Assembly: GCF_004362825.1 (NCBI RefSeq) | Contig: NZ_SNXZ01000005.1 | Span: 62,001-126,000, forward strand | DNA length: 64,000 nt | Source: Labedaea rhizosphaerae | GTDB lineage: Bacteria; Actinomycetota; Actinomycetes; Mycobacteriales; Pseudonocardiaceae | Reading direction: 5' to 3' | Shown here: piece after piece, positions 42,743 to 50,237 of the stretch | How positions within the stretch are numbered: position 1 is the first letter of the stretch | How the letters are laid out: each line of letters starts with the position of its first letter | Made by a program: the position numbers and the translations under genes | The notes under the pieces: generated by a model | What the model was told of the DNA's origin: nothing | Databases searched by the model: none | Seen by the model: the letters and a program-made list of their open reading frames with translations, nothing else

Positions 42743-43426
42743 ATGCACGTGTTGCTCGTGGAAGACGACGACGTGATCCGCGAGGCGACCCAGCTCACGT
42801 TGGAGCGCAACGGTTTCACCGTGACCGCGGCGGCCGACGGGATCACGGGTCTCGCCCGCTACCGCGAGCAGCAGCCGGACGTGGCGTTGCTGGACATCAT
42901 GCTGCCCGGCATGAACGGCGTCAGCCTGTGCCGCCAGATCCGTGAGGAGGGCCCGACCCCGGTGATCATGATGTCGGCACGGGTGGACCCGGTCGACGTC
43001 GTGCTGGGCCTGGAAGCCGGCGCGGACGACTACGTGACCAAACCGTTCGACGGCACCGTGCTCGTCGCGCGGATCCGGGCCGTGGTGCGCCGGATGGTCC
43101 GCGCCGCCGAGCCGGCCGACGACCGGCCGGCCGAGAACGTGTCGCGCTTCGGTGAGCTGGAGGTCGACCGGGAAGGGCTCGAGGTGCGCCTTGCCGGCCG
43201 GCCGGTGGAGCTGACGCCGACCGAACTGCGCCTGCTGCTGCGGTTCGTGGACGCGCCGGGCACCGTGCTCACCCGTGAGCTGCTGCTGCAGCAGGTGTGG
43301 GACTACGCGTGGGGCGGCGATTCCCGGGTGGTCGACGTCCACGTGCAGCGGCTGCGCGCCAAGATCGGCCAGGACGCCATCGAGACCGTGCGCGGCTTCG
43401 GCTACAAGCTCAGGAATGGGCCGTGA
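42743..43426 (+). CDS. OmpR-family response regulator, CseB-like
   Basis: A 227-aa protein: receiver with 'VEDDDVIREATQ', phospho-acceptor Asp51 in 'ALLDIMLPGMNG' and Lys in 'YVTKPFDG'; then an OmpR winged helix ('ELTPTELRLLLRFVDAPG', 'SRVVDVHVQRLRAKIG'). Six bases separate it from the lipoprotein gene and its stop overlaps the kinase start. Three CGTCCA repeats at 10-bp period after the kinase gene are a plausible binding site. Confidence 0.9.
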   Translation: MHVLLVEDDDVIREATQLTLERNGFTVTAAADGITGLARYREQQPDVALLDIMLPGMNGVSLCRQIREEGPTPVIMMSARVDPVDVVLGLEAGADDYVTKPFDGTVLVARIRAVVRRMVRAAEPADDRPAENVSRFGELEVDREGLEVRLAGRPVELTPTELRLLLRFVDAPGTVLTRELLLQQVWDYAWGGDSRVVDVHVQRLRAKIGQDAIETVRGFGYKLRNGP

Positions 43427-44646
43427 GGCTGTTCCCGCAGAGCTTGCGCTGGCGGTTGAGCGCGGTCATCGCGGTGGTCAGCGTCCTGGTCGCGGTGGCG
43501 CTGAGCCTGTTGGTGCGCACGGAGTTCAGCCGGATGCAGCTGGCCGACGCGCGCCGCGTGCAGGACGAGCGCATCCAGCTGGTGGTGCGCGACTACGGCC
43601 TCTCCGGCGACGCCACCCTCGGCGCCGAACTGGACTCGACGTCGATCCCGGCCGAGCTCCGCGCCGCGGTCAAGGGCGGCAAGCGCGCCACCTACCTCGA
43701 ACGCGACGCGACCGGTGCGTGGATCTGGGCGGCGGCCGAGACCAACGGCAAGGTGCTGTCGCTCAAGACGTCCTATGCCGACCGCGATCGCGCGCTCGAC
43801 CGGCTGGACGAGGTGCTGACCATCGGCTCGGCCGGGGTGCTCGTGCTGGGCTCGCTGCTCGGCATCGTGCTGGGCAGCAGGCTCTCCCGGCGGCTGCGCA
43901 AGGCGGCGTCGGCCGCGCGCAAGGTGGCCGAAGGTGACCAGGAGACCCGGGTCGGCGCCACGATCGGCACCCGGCCCCGCGACGAGACGACCGAGCTGGC
44001 CCAGGCCGTCGACGCGATGGCGGCCGCGTTGCGCGCGCGGCTGATCGCCGAGCAACGGGTCACCGCGGACATCGCGCACGAGCTGCGCACGCCGGTGACC
44101 GGGCTGGTCACCGCGGCCGAGTTGCTGCCGCCGAGCCGCCCGGCCGAGCTGGTGCGCGACCGGGTGGGGGTGTTGCGCCGCCTGGTCGAGGACATCCTCG
44201 AGGTCGCCCGCCTCGACACCGCGGCCGAGCGGGCCGACCCGGTGGAGCTGGAGCTCGGCGAGTTCGTGCGGCGGGTGGCGTCGATGAACCCGGACGCCGA
44301 GGTGCGCGTCACCGGCGAGCAGCAGGCCCGCACCGATCCGCGCCGGCTCGAACGCGTGCTCACCAACCTGCTGATCAACGCCGAACGCCACGGTGCGCCG
44401 CCGGTGGAGGTCGAGGTGGACGGGCTGACCGTGCGCGTGCGCGATCACGGCCCCGGCTTCCCCGACGAACTGCTGCGCGAGGGGCCCAGCCGGTTCCGCA
44501 CCGCGAGCAGCGATCGCGGCGGCGGGCACGGCCTGGGGCTCACGATCGCCTCCGCGCAGGCCCGCGTCCTCGACGCCGACCTGCGGCTGGCCAACGCCCC
44601 GGACGGCGGCGCGCTGGTCACCCTCGAGCTGCCGGACCGTCCATAA
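43423..44646 (+). CDS. Sensor histidine kinase, HisKA/HAMP type
   Basis: A 407-aa kinase with two membrane helices (around 13-32 and 130-150) flanking a ~95-residue external sensor, then HAMP, HisKA ('TADIAHELRTPVTGL', His219) and HATPase ('LERVLTNLLINAERHG', 'DHGPGFPDELL', 'GGGHGLGLTIASAQA'). GTG start overlaps the regulator stop by 4 bp. Likely senses the cell envelope or a secreted product of the adjacent peptide cluster. Confidence 0.9.
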   Translation: MRLFPQSLRWRLSAVIAVVSVLVAVALSLLVRTEFSRMQLADARRVQDERIQLVVRDYGLSGDATLGAELDSTSIPAELRAAVKGGKRATYLERDATGAWIWAAAETNGKVLSLKTSYADRDRALDRLDEVLTIGSAGVLVLGSLLGIVLGSRLSRRLRKAASAARKVAEGDQETRVGATIGTRPRDETTELAQAVDAMAAALRARLIAEQRVTADIAHELRTPVTGLVTAAELLPPSRPAELVRDRVGVLRRLVEDILEVARLDTAAERADPVELELGEFVRRVASMNPDAEVRVTGEQQARTDPRRLERVLTNLLINAERHGAPPVEVEVDGLTVRVRDHGPGFPDELLREGPSRFRTASSDRGGGHGLGLTIASAQARVLDADLRLANAPDGGALVTLELPDRP

Positions 44647-44663
44647 CCGTCCAGCTTCGTCCA
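44638..44663 (+). promoter_or_regulatory. Three CGTCCA direct repeats at 10-bp period
   Basis: CGTCCA at 44638, 44648 and 44658, spanning the stop codon of the kinase gene and the region upstream of the 26-aa peptide gene. Helical-phase direct repeats are typical sites for OmpR-type regulators or SARPs, both encoded nearby. The peptide start is 72 bp downstream. Confidence 0.55.
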
Positions 44664-44734
44664 GATCGCGGCACCCAACGCCCTGAGCACTGCTTGTCTC
44701 TCCTGGTCCGAATCGCCGACAGGGAGGAAGCGCC

Positions 44735-44815
44735 ATGGAGACGACCACCAAGATCAGCGTGAAGATCCGCAAGCTGGAGAAGCTCGAGACCACCGGCCAG
44801 CGGGCCAACGGCTGA
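44735..44815 (+). CDS. 26-aa RiPP-precursor-like peptide
   Basis: GGGAGGAAG precedes ATG 44735. The 26-residue product contains the charged stretch KISVKIRKLEKLETT and ends in QRANG. It lies directly upstream of an E1/ThiF-like adenylyltransferase gene, as do precursors of peptides activated at their C-terminus or leader peptides recognised by a RiPP recognition domain. A 13-bp hairpin follows, matched by one after a lanthipeptide precursor gene downstream. I do not recognise the peptide family. It could alternatively be a short regulatory leader ORF. Confidence 0.65.
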   Translation: METTTKISVKIRKLEKLETTGQRANG

Positions 44816-44826
44816 TCTCGTCCACC

Positions 44827-44860
44827 GGCCGGGCCGCCGCCCAGTGCCGGCGGCCCGGCC
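44827..44860 (+). terminator. GC-rich hairpin between peptide and ThiF-like genes (partial terminator)
   Basis: GGCCGGGCCGCCG (44827-44839) pairs perfectly with CGGCGGCCCGGCC (44848-44860) over an 8-nt loop. There is no T-tract, so it may attenuate or stabilise RNA rather than stop transcription, giving excess precursor. A near copy is at 47462-47497. Confidence 0.7.
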
Positions 44861-44881
44861 CCGCTTCCTGGAGGTCCTCCC

Positions 44882-46006
44882 GTGCTCCGGCCGCGCATCA
44901 AGAACGTGCACAGCCCCTTCGCCCTGCCTGACGGTCGCATCGTCATCGGGCTCATGCAGTACGGCGTCGCTTCGGAGATCGACGACGACGAGAACCACAC
45001 CATCGAGCGGCTGCTGGGTCTGATGGACGGCACGCGCTGCTTCGAGGACATCTGCGCCGACCTCGCCCGCACCCACCCGGGCATCGACGCCAACAGCGTG
45101 CGCGACGTGATCGCCGACCTCACCGCGTCCGGCTTCGTCGAGGAGGGCGCACCCGGGTTGCCCGCCGGTCTCACCGAACGCGAAGCCGCGCGTTACGAGT
45201 CGCCGCGCCACTTCTACGCGTGGATCGACCCGACGCCGCGGTCGTCGCCGTACGAGGTCCAGGCCCGGCTGAAGGACTCCTCGGTGGTGGTCCTCGGCCT
45301 CGGCGGCACGGGCTCGGCGGTCGCGTCCGGACTCGTCGCGAGCGGCGTCGGCGCAGTGCACTGCGTCGACTTCGACAAGGTCGAGGAACCCAACCTGTCC
45401 CGCCAGCTGCTCTACAGCGAGGACGACCTCGGTCAGCCCAAGCTCGAAAGCGCGCTGAACCGGTTGGCCGCCATGAACTCCCTGGTCGACGTCACCGGCA
45501 CCGAACTGCGGGTCGGCGGCGAGGACGACCTGGTCGAGCTGATGGCCGACCGCGACGCGCTCGTGCTGTGCGCCGACGAGCCCAACCCGGACATCATGCG
45601 GTGGACCAACGCCGCCGCCCTGCGCACCGGCACGCCGTGGTTCGTGTCCCTCTACACCGGACCGATGGCCGTCGTCGGCGCGTACCACCCGGGCGCCACC
45701 GGGTGCTGGGAGTGCCTGCAGCGCCAGGAGAACGCGCGGGAGTACTTCAGCAACAACCGCCCGCTGTTCCCCCACGGCCGGGAGAACGCCGTCGTCGCCG
45801 CGAGCGCGATGGTCAGCGGCCAGCTGTGCGCGCTCGAGGTCGTCTACTACCTCGGCGGCCTGCCCACCCAGGTCAGCGGGCGCGTGCTGCACTGGAACTT
45901 CGCCAACTGGGACCACCACTACTTCATCGACATCCCGCACGACGCCGACTGCCCGACGTGCGGTACGGCGACAGCAAGTACAGGGACGGGCGGTACCGCC
46001 ACGTGA
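44882..46006 (+). CDS. ThiF/E1-like adenylyltransferase with RRE-like N-terminus
   Basis: A 374-aa protein. Residues ~1-95 resemble a peptide-recognition/wHTH module as in 'ocin-ThiF' proteins of azoline RiPP clusters ('NHTIERLLGLMDGTRCFEDI'). The E1 domain follows: ATP-binding 'VVLGLGGTGSAVASG' (Gly139-Gly144), 'DFDKVEEPNLSRQLLY', and 'LCADEPN'. Two zinc knuckle pairs, CWEC and CPTC, are present. It should adenylate a peptide or carrier C-terminus, or deliver a leader peptide. No YcaO gene is present in the window. It overlaps the M50 gene by 4 bp. Confidence 0.82.
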   Translation: MLRPRIKNVHSPFALPDGRIVIGLMQYGVASEIDDDENHTIERLLGLMDGTRCFEDICADLARTHPGIDANSVRDVIADLTASGFVEEGAPGLPAGLTEREAARYESPRHFYAWIDPTPRSSPYEVQARLKDSSVVVLGLGGTGSAVASGLVASGVGAVHCVDFDKVEEPNLSRQLLYSEDDLGQPKLESALNRLAAMNSLVDVTGTELRVGGEDDLVELMADRDALVLCADEPNPDIMRWTNAAALRTGTPWFVSLYTGPMAVVGAYHPGATGCWECLQRQENAREYFSNNRPLFPHGRENAVVAASAMVSGQLCALEVVYYLGGLPTQVSGRVLHWNFANWDHHYFIDIPHDADCPTCGTATASTGTGGTAT

Positions 46007-47247
46007 CCGCGCCTGCCGCCATCGGCGCCGGCACGACGCTGGTGCTGCACCCGCTGGTGAACCGGCTCGATGACGACGACCCCGAGGTGTCGGTGGTCGG
46101 CCGGGCCGCGCTGGGTGAGTTCGTGGAGCTGCCGACCGTGGCCGCCGAGGCCATCGCGTTGCTCGCCGACGGCCACCCGATCGGCGCGGCGGAGGACGAG
46201 ATCGAGCGCCGCCACGGTGCCCGGCTCGACTTGGCCGAGCTGGCCGAAGCGTTGGTGGAACTGGGTTTCGTCGCCTCGGTTGACGGCGAACCGGTGGCCG
46301 GGCCGACCGAGCCCGCCGAGCACCTGCCGTGGCTGACCCGCAAGCACGTGGCGTGGCTCTTCAGCAGGCCGATGGGCGTGCTGTGGTGGGCGCTCGTGCT
46401 CGCCGCCGTGATCACCTGGGTTCGTGACCCCGGCACCCTGCCCGCGGCGAGCGACTTCTACTGGTCGCCCTTCGTCGGGCTGGTGGTGCTGGTGAACACG
46501 GCGATCTTCTCGGTGCACCTCAGCCTGCACGAGCTGATGCACCTGGCCGCGGCGCGGTCGTACCAGGCACCCGCGCGGATCAGCTTCGCCACCCGGCTGC
46601 ACCACCTCGTTGTGCAGACCGACGTCACCGCCGTCTGGGCGGTACCGCGGCGGCAGCGTTATCGGGTGTACCTGGCCGGCATGTACTGGGACCTCGCGGT
46701 GATCTGCGCGTGCACGGTGCTCGCGACCTACGCCGGGTTCACCCCCGGTGTCACGCACCTGCTGAACGCGGTCGCGCTGGTCGTGTCGTTCAGCCTGTTC
46801 ATGCAGGCGCACGTCTACATGCGCACCGACCTCTACTACGTGTTGATGGAGCGGCTGCGCTGCCGGAACCTGTTCCAGGACAGCGTCGACTACGTGGCCC
46901 ACCTCGGGCGCCGCCTGCGCGGCAAGGACAGCACGGACCCGACGACCGAACTCGCGGCGCGGGAACGGCGTGCGGTGCGGCTGTACGCGATCGCCATGGC
47001 CCTCGGCAGCGTGATCGCGGTCGGCGTGTTCGCCTGGTACGGACTGCCCATCCTGGTCAAGGGCATCACGCTGGCCATCTCCGGGCTGAGCCACGGTGTG
47101 GCGGGCGGCAGCATCGCCCACGCCATCGACAGCGCCCTGATCGTGCTCGTGGAGGGCACGTTGCAGGTGATCTTCATCGTCACGTTCGTGCGCCGCCACC
47201 CCCGGTTGTTCCGATTTTCCGCACAACTCACAGGAGGTAAGCAATGA
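46003..47247 (+). CDS. M50-type membrane zinc metalloprotease with PqqD/RRE-like N-terminus
   Basis: A 414-aa protein. The first ~100 residues resemble a PqqD-like peptide-binding domain ('ELPTVAAEAIALLADGHP'). About six membrane helices follow; helix 3 carries HELMH with His176, Glu177 and His180, the zinc HExxH of site-2 proteases. It resembles 'putative peptide zinc metalloproteases' of RiPP clusters, which cleave leaders or exported peptides. Starts at GTG 46003, overlapping ThiF; its stop overlaps the first lanthipeptide precursor start by 4 bp, so precursor translation is coupled to it. Confidence 0.8.
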   Translation: MTAPAAIGAGTTLVLHPLVNRLDDDDPEVSVVGRAALGEFVELPTVAAEAIALLADGHPIGAAEDEIERRHGARLDLAELAEALVELGFVASVDGEPVAGPTEPAEHLPWLTRKHVAWLFSRPMGVLWWALVLAAVITWVRDPGTLPAASDFYWSPFVGLVVLVNTAIFSVHLSLHELMHLAAARSYQAPARISFATRLHHLVVQTDVTAVWAVPRRQRYRVYLAGMYWDLAVICACTVLATYAGFTPGVTHLLNAVALVVSFSLFMQAHVYMRTDLYYVLMERLRCRNLFQDSVDYVAHLGRRLRGKDSTDPTTELAARERRAVRLYAIAMALGSVIAVGVFAWYGLPILVKGITLAISGLSHGVAGGSIAHAIDSALIVLVEGTLQVIFIVTFVRRHPRLFRFSAQLTGGKQ

Positions 47248-47396
47248 CCCAGTTGCTGGAGCTCGCGCCACGGACGGTGGACGAGACCATCGTCGAGTCC
47301 GATGTGGACTTCGTGCAGACGCTGGACGCGTCGGTCAACGACCGCGGCCGCTGCCTGATCACGCTGCCCAAGGTCACCTTCCCGGCCGACTGCTAG
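47244..47396 (+). CDS. Lanthipeptide precursor 1
   Basis: A 50-aa peptide. The leader shares 'LLELAPR' and 'VDF-QTLD' with the second peptide. The core side contains Ser/Thr and two Cys (Cys37 in 'DRGRCLITLP', Cys50 at the C-terminus), so at most two thioether rings can form. AGGAGG precedes the ATG, which overlaps the protease stop. It is followed by two hairpins, then a paralogous precursor and a LanL gene. I recognise no named class IV precursor family in it. Confidence 0.82.
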   Translation: MTQLLELAPRTVDETIVESDVDFVQTLDASVNDRGRCLITLPKVTFPADC

Positions 47397-47427
47397 CCAG
47401 GCGGTCCACGCAGGACGGCCGAAGACC

Positions 47428-47457
47428 ACGGAGATCGACGCTGCGGCCGATCTCCGT
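47428..47457 (+). terminator. Hairpin downstream of precursor 1
   Basis: ACGGAGATCG (47428-47437) pairs perfectly with CGATCTCCGT (47448-47457) around a 10-nt loop. It is the first of two tandem hairpins between the precursor genes. Confidence 0.65.
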
Positions 47458-47461
47458 CACC

Positions 47462-47497
47462 GGCCGGGCCGCCTGTCCCCCAGTACGCGGCCCGGCC
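47462..47497 (+). terminator. GC-rich hairpin repeated from 44827
   Basis: GGCCGGGCCGC (47462-47472) pairs with GCGGCCCGGCC (47487-47497). The stem and the CCCAGT loop are shared with the hairpin following the 26-aa peptide gene, suggesting duplication and a common role in setting precursor levels. Confidence 0.7.
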
Positions 47498-47525
47498 CCC
47501 TACTTGACGAACCGGAGTTGATCCC

Positions 47526-47681
47526 ATGAACGATCTTCTGGAGCTCGCACCGCGACAGGTGGCAGACGCCCTGCCCGAGACCGAGGTGGACTTCGCCCAG
47601 ACGCTGGATTCCACGGCGCAGGACCAGGGCCGGTGCCCGGTCACGATCCCCCGCATCACCTGGGGCGCCGGCTGCACCTGA
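47526..47681 (+). CDS. Lanthipeptide precursor 2
   Basis: A 51-aa paralogue of precursor 1: 'NDLLELAPRQVADALPET', 'VDFAQTLDSTAQDQGRC' and 'ITWGAGCT'. Two Cys (37 and 50) align with those of precursor 1, while positions between differ. CGGAG sits upstream of the ATG. The pair may be a two-component lanthipeptide or two alternative products of the same LanL. Confidence 0.82.
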   Translation: MNDLLELAPRQVADALPETEVDFAQTLDSTAQDQGRCPVTIPRITWGAGCT

Positions 47682-47682
47682 C

Positions 47683-47707
47683 CCGCCAGGGGCACGACGA
47701 CTGGCGG
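47683..47707 (+). terminator. Weak hairpin before the LanL gene
   Basis: CCGCCAG (47683-47689) pairs with CTGGCGG (47701-47707) across 11 nt, immediately after the stop of precursor 2. Probably attenuates read-through into the synthetase gene. Confidence 0.45.
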
Positions 47708-47774
47708 CAACACCGATGAACGACCGGGGGCGGTTGCTGAACACACTGCCCGATTGTTGGCAAGGGGGTCAGGC

Positions 47775-50234
47775 ATGCAAGCACGGGTGCGCGAGCTCGT
47801 CGACGGGCACGACTACGACCTGTGCGACGACCATGTCTGGCTGACGGTCACCCCGGCCGGGTTCGACTACCCCGAACACGGCTGGAAGTTGCACATCTCC
47901 ACCAGGGCGGCGACCTTCGACGCCCTGGTGGAGAAACTGGTGCCCGCCCTGGTCGCCGAGCGGTGCGCGTTCAAGCTGGCCCGGTCGGTCGCCGTGCTGG
48001 AGGAGCTCAACGACGGGCACAGCCACCCGGCGAGCGTCGGCAAGGCGTTCACCGTCTACCCGCGGCCGTCGCAGGTGCGGGCGCTCGGGTTGTCGCTCGC
48101 GCAACTGTTGCGTGGCCACGAAGGTCCGCCGGTGGTCAGCGACCGCCGGGTCGACCCGGACGCACCCGTCTACTACCGGTACGGCCCGATGCGCGGCGGG
48201 CCGTTGTCGCTGGACGCGCACGGCCGCTTCGGGATGTGGGTGGCGGGACCGGACGGCGACCGGTTCGACGCGCTGGCCGGGTTGCGTTACCGCCGGCCTT
48301 CCTGGGCTCAGGACCCGTTCGCCGACGACACTCCGACCGGCCCGATGGTGCTGGGTCCAATGGTTCTGGCTGGACAGTACCGAGTGGACAGTGGCATCCG
48401 GGAGGCCGCGCCGGGCAACGTGTACCGCGCGACCGATCTCCGCGACGGCACCGCGGTCGTGGTCAAGCAGGCGCGGCCCTTCGTCGGCGAGCGGGTGCAG
48501 GCCCCGGGGCGCGACCGGCGGCTGCTGATGCGCAACGAGCGCCGGGTGTTGCGGGTGCTCGACGGGGTCGAGGGCGTGCCCCGGTTCGTCGACCACTTCG
48601 CCCAGGGCGGCGACGAGTTCCTGGCCACCGAGGATCGCGGCGGCCGGTCGCTCGACGAGGCCGTGCGTGCCGACGGACCGCTCGCCCTGCCGGAGGTGCT
48701 GGAGCTCGGGCACCGGCTGGCGACGGTCTTGCGCGCGGTGCACGACCGCGGTGTCGTCATGCGGGACCTCACACCCGCCAACGTCGTGCTCGACGGTATG
48801 GCGGTGTCCCTTGTGGACTTCGGGATCGCGGCGTACGACGGCTTCCACCTGGCCGGTCACACGCCCGGGTACGCCCCGGCCCGCCAGGTGCGCGACGAGC
48901 CACCCCGCGAGCTCGACGACCTGCATTCACTCGCCATGACGCTCGCGTTCGCCGCGACCGGCTACGACCCGGTCGACGACGCGGAGGTAGCCCGGGTCCG
49001 CGTGCTGCAGACCTTGCCGCGCCTCGGCGCGCCGGTCGAGTGGGGTGTGCTGGCCGACCTGCTCAGCGAGGACGAGGACTGCGTGCGGGCCGCGTTCGAC
49101 CGGCTGGCCGACGGGGCGGTCCCGCGGCCGCCGTTGACCGCCATGCCCGCACCGCCGGACGTGACCCCGGACCGGTTGACCGAGATCATCGGCAATGTCC
49201 GCGCGGATCTGCTGTCCATGGTGGACGACGTGCTGCGGCCGGACTACCACGCGAGCAGCGAGCACGACCTCAACCTGCACGGCGGCGTGGCCGGGGTCGG
49301 CCTGGAATTGTTGCGGCACTTGGACATCGACGGCGTGCGCGAGCGGGTGACCGAACTGATCGGCTTCATCGACCGCGTGGCGCGGCGGATCCCGGTCTCC
49401 TCCGGCTTGTTCACCGGGCGCACCGGGATCGCGGTGTTCTTCGCCGAGGCGGCCGCCCAGGGCTTCGCGGTGCCCGCGTTCCGGGCGTTGACCGACGGGT
49501 GGCGCGAGCGCGGCCCCGACGTCACCGACGGCGTCGCCGGGATCGGGCTCGGGCACTTGCGGCTGCATCGCGTGACCGGCGATCCGGCGCACGCGGTCGT
49601 GGCCGCCGAGTGCGCGCGGCTGGTCGCGACGACCGCCGACCCGGAGTCGATGGTGCCGCCCGCGAAGCGCCTGCCCGGCGTCGACGGGTCGGCGGGCAGT
49701 GCGCACGGGCTCGCCGGGATGGTCGACCTCTTGCTGGCGCACGCCGACCACACCGGTGACGCGGCGGATCACGCGGTGGCCGCGTGCCGCACGCACGTGC
49801 TCGTCGCCCGGACCCGGTCGTTGATCAACGCCGCCCCGGCCGCCGACCCGCTGGCCGGCTCGTGGTGCCAGGGCCTCGCCGGGATCGCCCGCACGCTGTA
49901 CCGCGCCGCCGACGTGCTGGGCGACGATTCCCTTGTCCCACCGGCCGTCGAGGCGCTGGAGGCGGCGGCGGAGCTGGCGCCACGGATGGCGACGCTCAGC
50001 CTCTGCTGCGGGGTCGCGGGCGTGGGCAACGCGCTGATCGGTGCCGGGCGCACCGAGGCCGCGCACGACCTGCTGACCACGATGGTGTTGCGCGGTGGCG
50101 GAACCGAGGCGCACCCGGTCTTCGTGGCGCCCTCGCCGAACACGCGATCGGTGTCGTGGGCGGGCGGGCTGGCCGGCATCCTCGGCTTCCTGCGCAGGCT
50201 CGCCGACGAGAAGAGCCCGGACCCGGTTCCTTAG
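47775..50234 (+). CDS. Class IV lanthionine synthetase (LanL) with Cys-Cys zinc motif
   Basis: An 819-aa three-domain enzyme. Residues ~1-190: phosphoserine/threonine lyase ('GWKLHIST', 'KAFTVYPRP'). Residues ~200-480: protein kinase-like domain with 'VVVKQARP', catalytic Asp331 in 'VVMRDLTPANVVLDG' and 'VDFGIA'. Residues ~490-819: LanC-like cyclase with WCQG (Cys698) and CCG (Cys744, Cys745). The usual CHG is CCG, the Cys3 zinc set known from ProcM-like enzymes. It should phosphorylate and dehydrate Ser/Thr and form lanthionines in the two adjacent precursors. ATG 47775 follows AAGGGGG. Confidence 0.9.
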   Translation: MQARVRELVDGHDYDLCDDHVWLTVTPAGFDYPEHGWKLHISTRAATFDALVEKLVPALVAERCAFKLARSVAVLEELNDGHSHPASVGKAFTVYPRPSQVRALGLSLAQLLRGHEGPPVVSDRRVDPDAPVYYRYGPMRGGPLSLDAHGRFGMWVAGPDGDRFDALAGLRYRRPSWAQDPFADDTPTGPMVLGPMVLAGQYRVDSGIREAAPGNVYRATDLRDGTAVVVKQARPFVGERVQAPGRDRRLLMRNERRVLRVLDGVEGVPRFVDHFAQGGDEFLATEDRGGRSLDEAVRADGPLALPEVLELGHRLATVLRAVHDRGVVMRDLTPANVVLDGMAVSLVDFGIAAYDGFHLAGHTPGYAPARQVRDEPPRELDDLHSLAMTLAFAATGYDPVDDAEVARVRVLQTLPRLGAPVEWGVLADLLSEDEDCVRAAFDRLADGAVPRPPLTAMPAPPDVTPDRLTEIIGNVRADLLSMVDDVLRPDYHASSEHDLNLHGGVAGVGLELLRHLDIDGVRERVTELIGFIDRVARRIPVSSGLFTGRTGIAVFFAEAAAQGFAVPAFRALTDGWRERGPDVTDGVAGIGLGHLRLHRVTGDPAHAVVAAECARLVATTADPESMVPPAKRLPGVDGSAGSAHGLAGMVDLLLAHADHTGDAADHAVAACRTHVLVARTRSLINAAPAADPLAGSWCQGLAGIARTLYRAADVLGDDSLVPPAVEALEAAAELAPRMATLSLCCGVAGVGNALIGAGRTEAAHDLLTTMVLRGGGTEAHPVFVAPSPNTRSVSWAGGLAGILGFLRRLADEKSPDPVP

Positions 50235-50237
50235 ACC

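Noticed and set aside
47716-47841. Small Cys/Thr-rich frame beginning MNDRGRLLNTLPDC, overlapping the LanL start
   Set aside because: It looks like a third precursor, but it overlaps the LanL coding start in another frame, lacks the LLELAPR leader and has no ribosome binding site.
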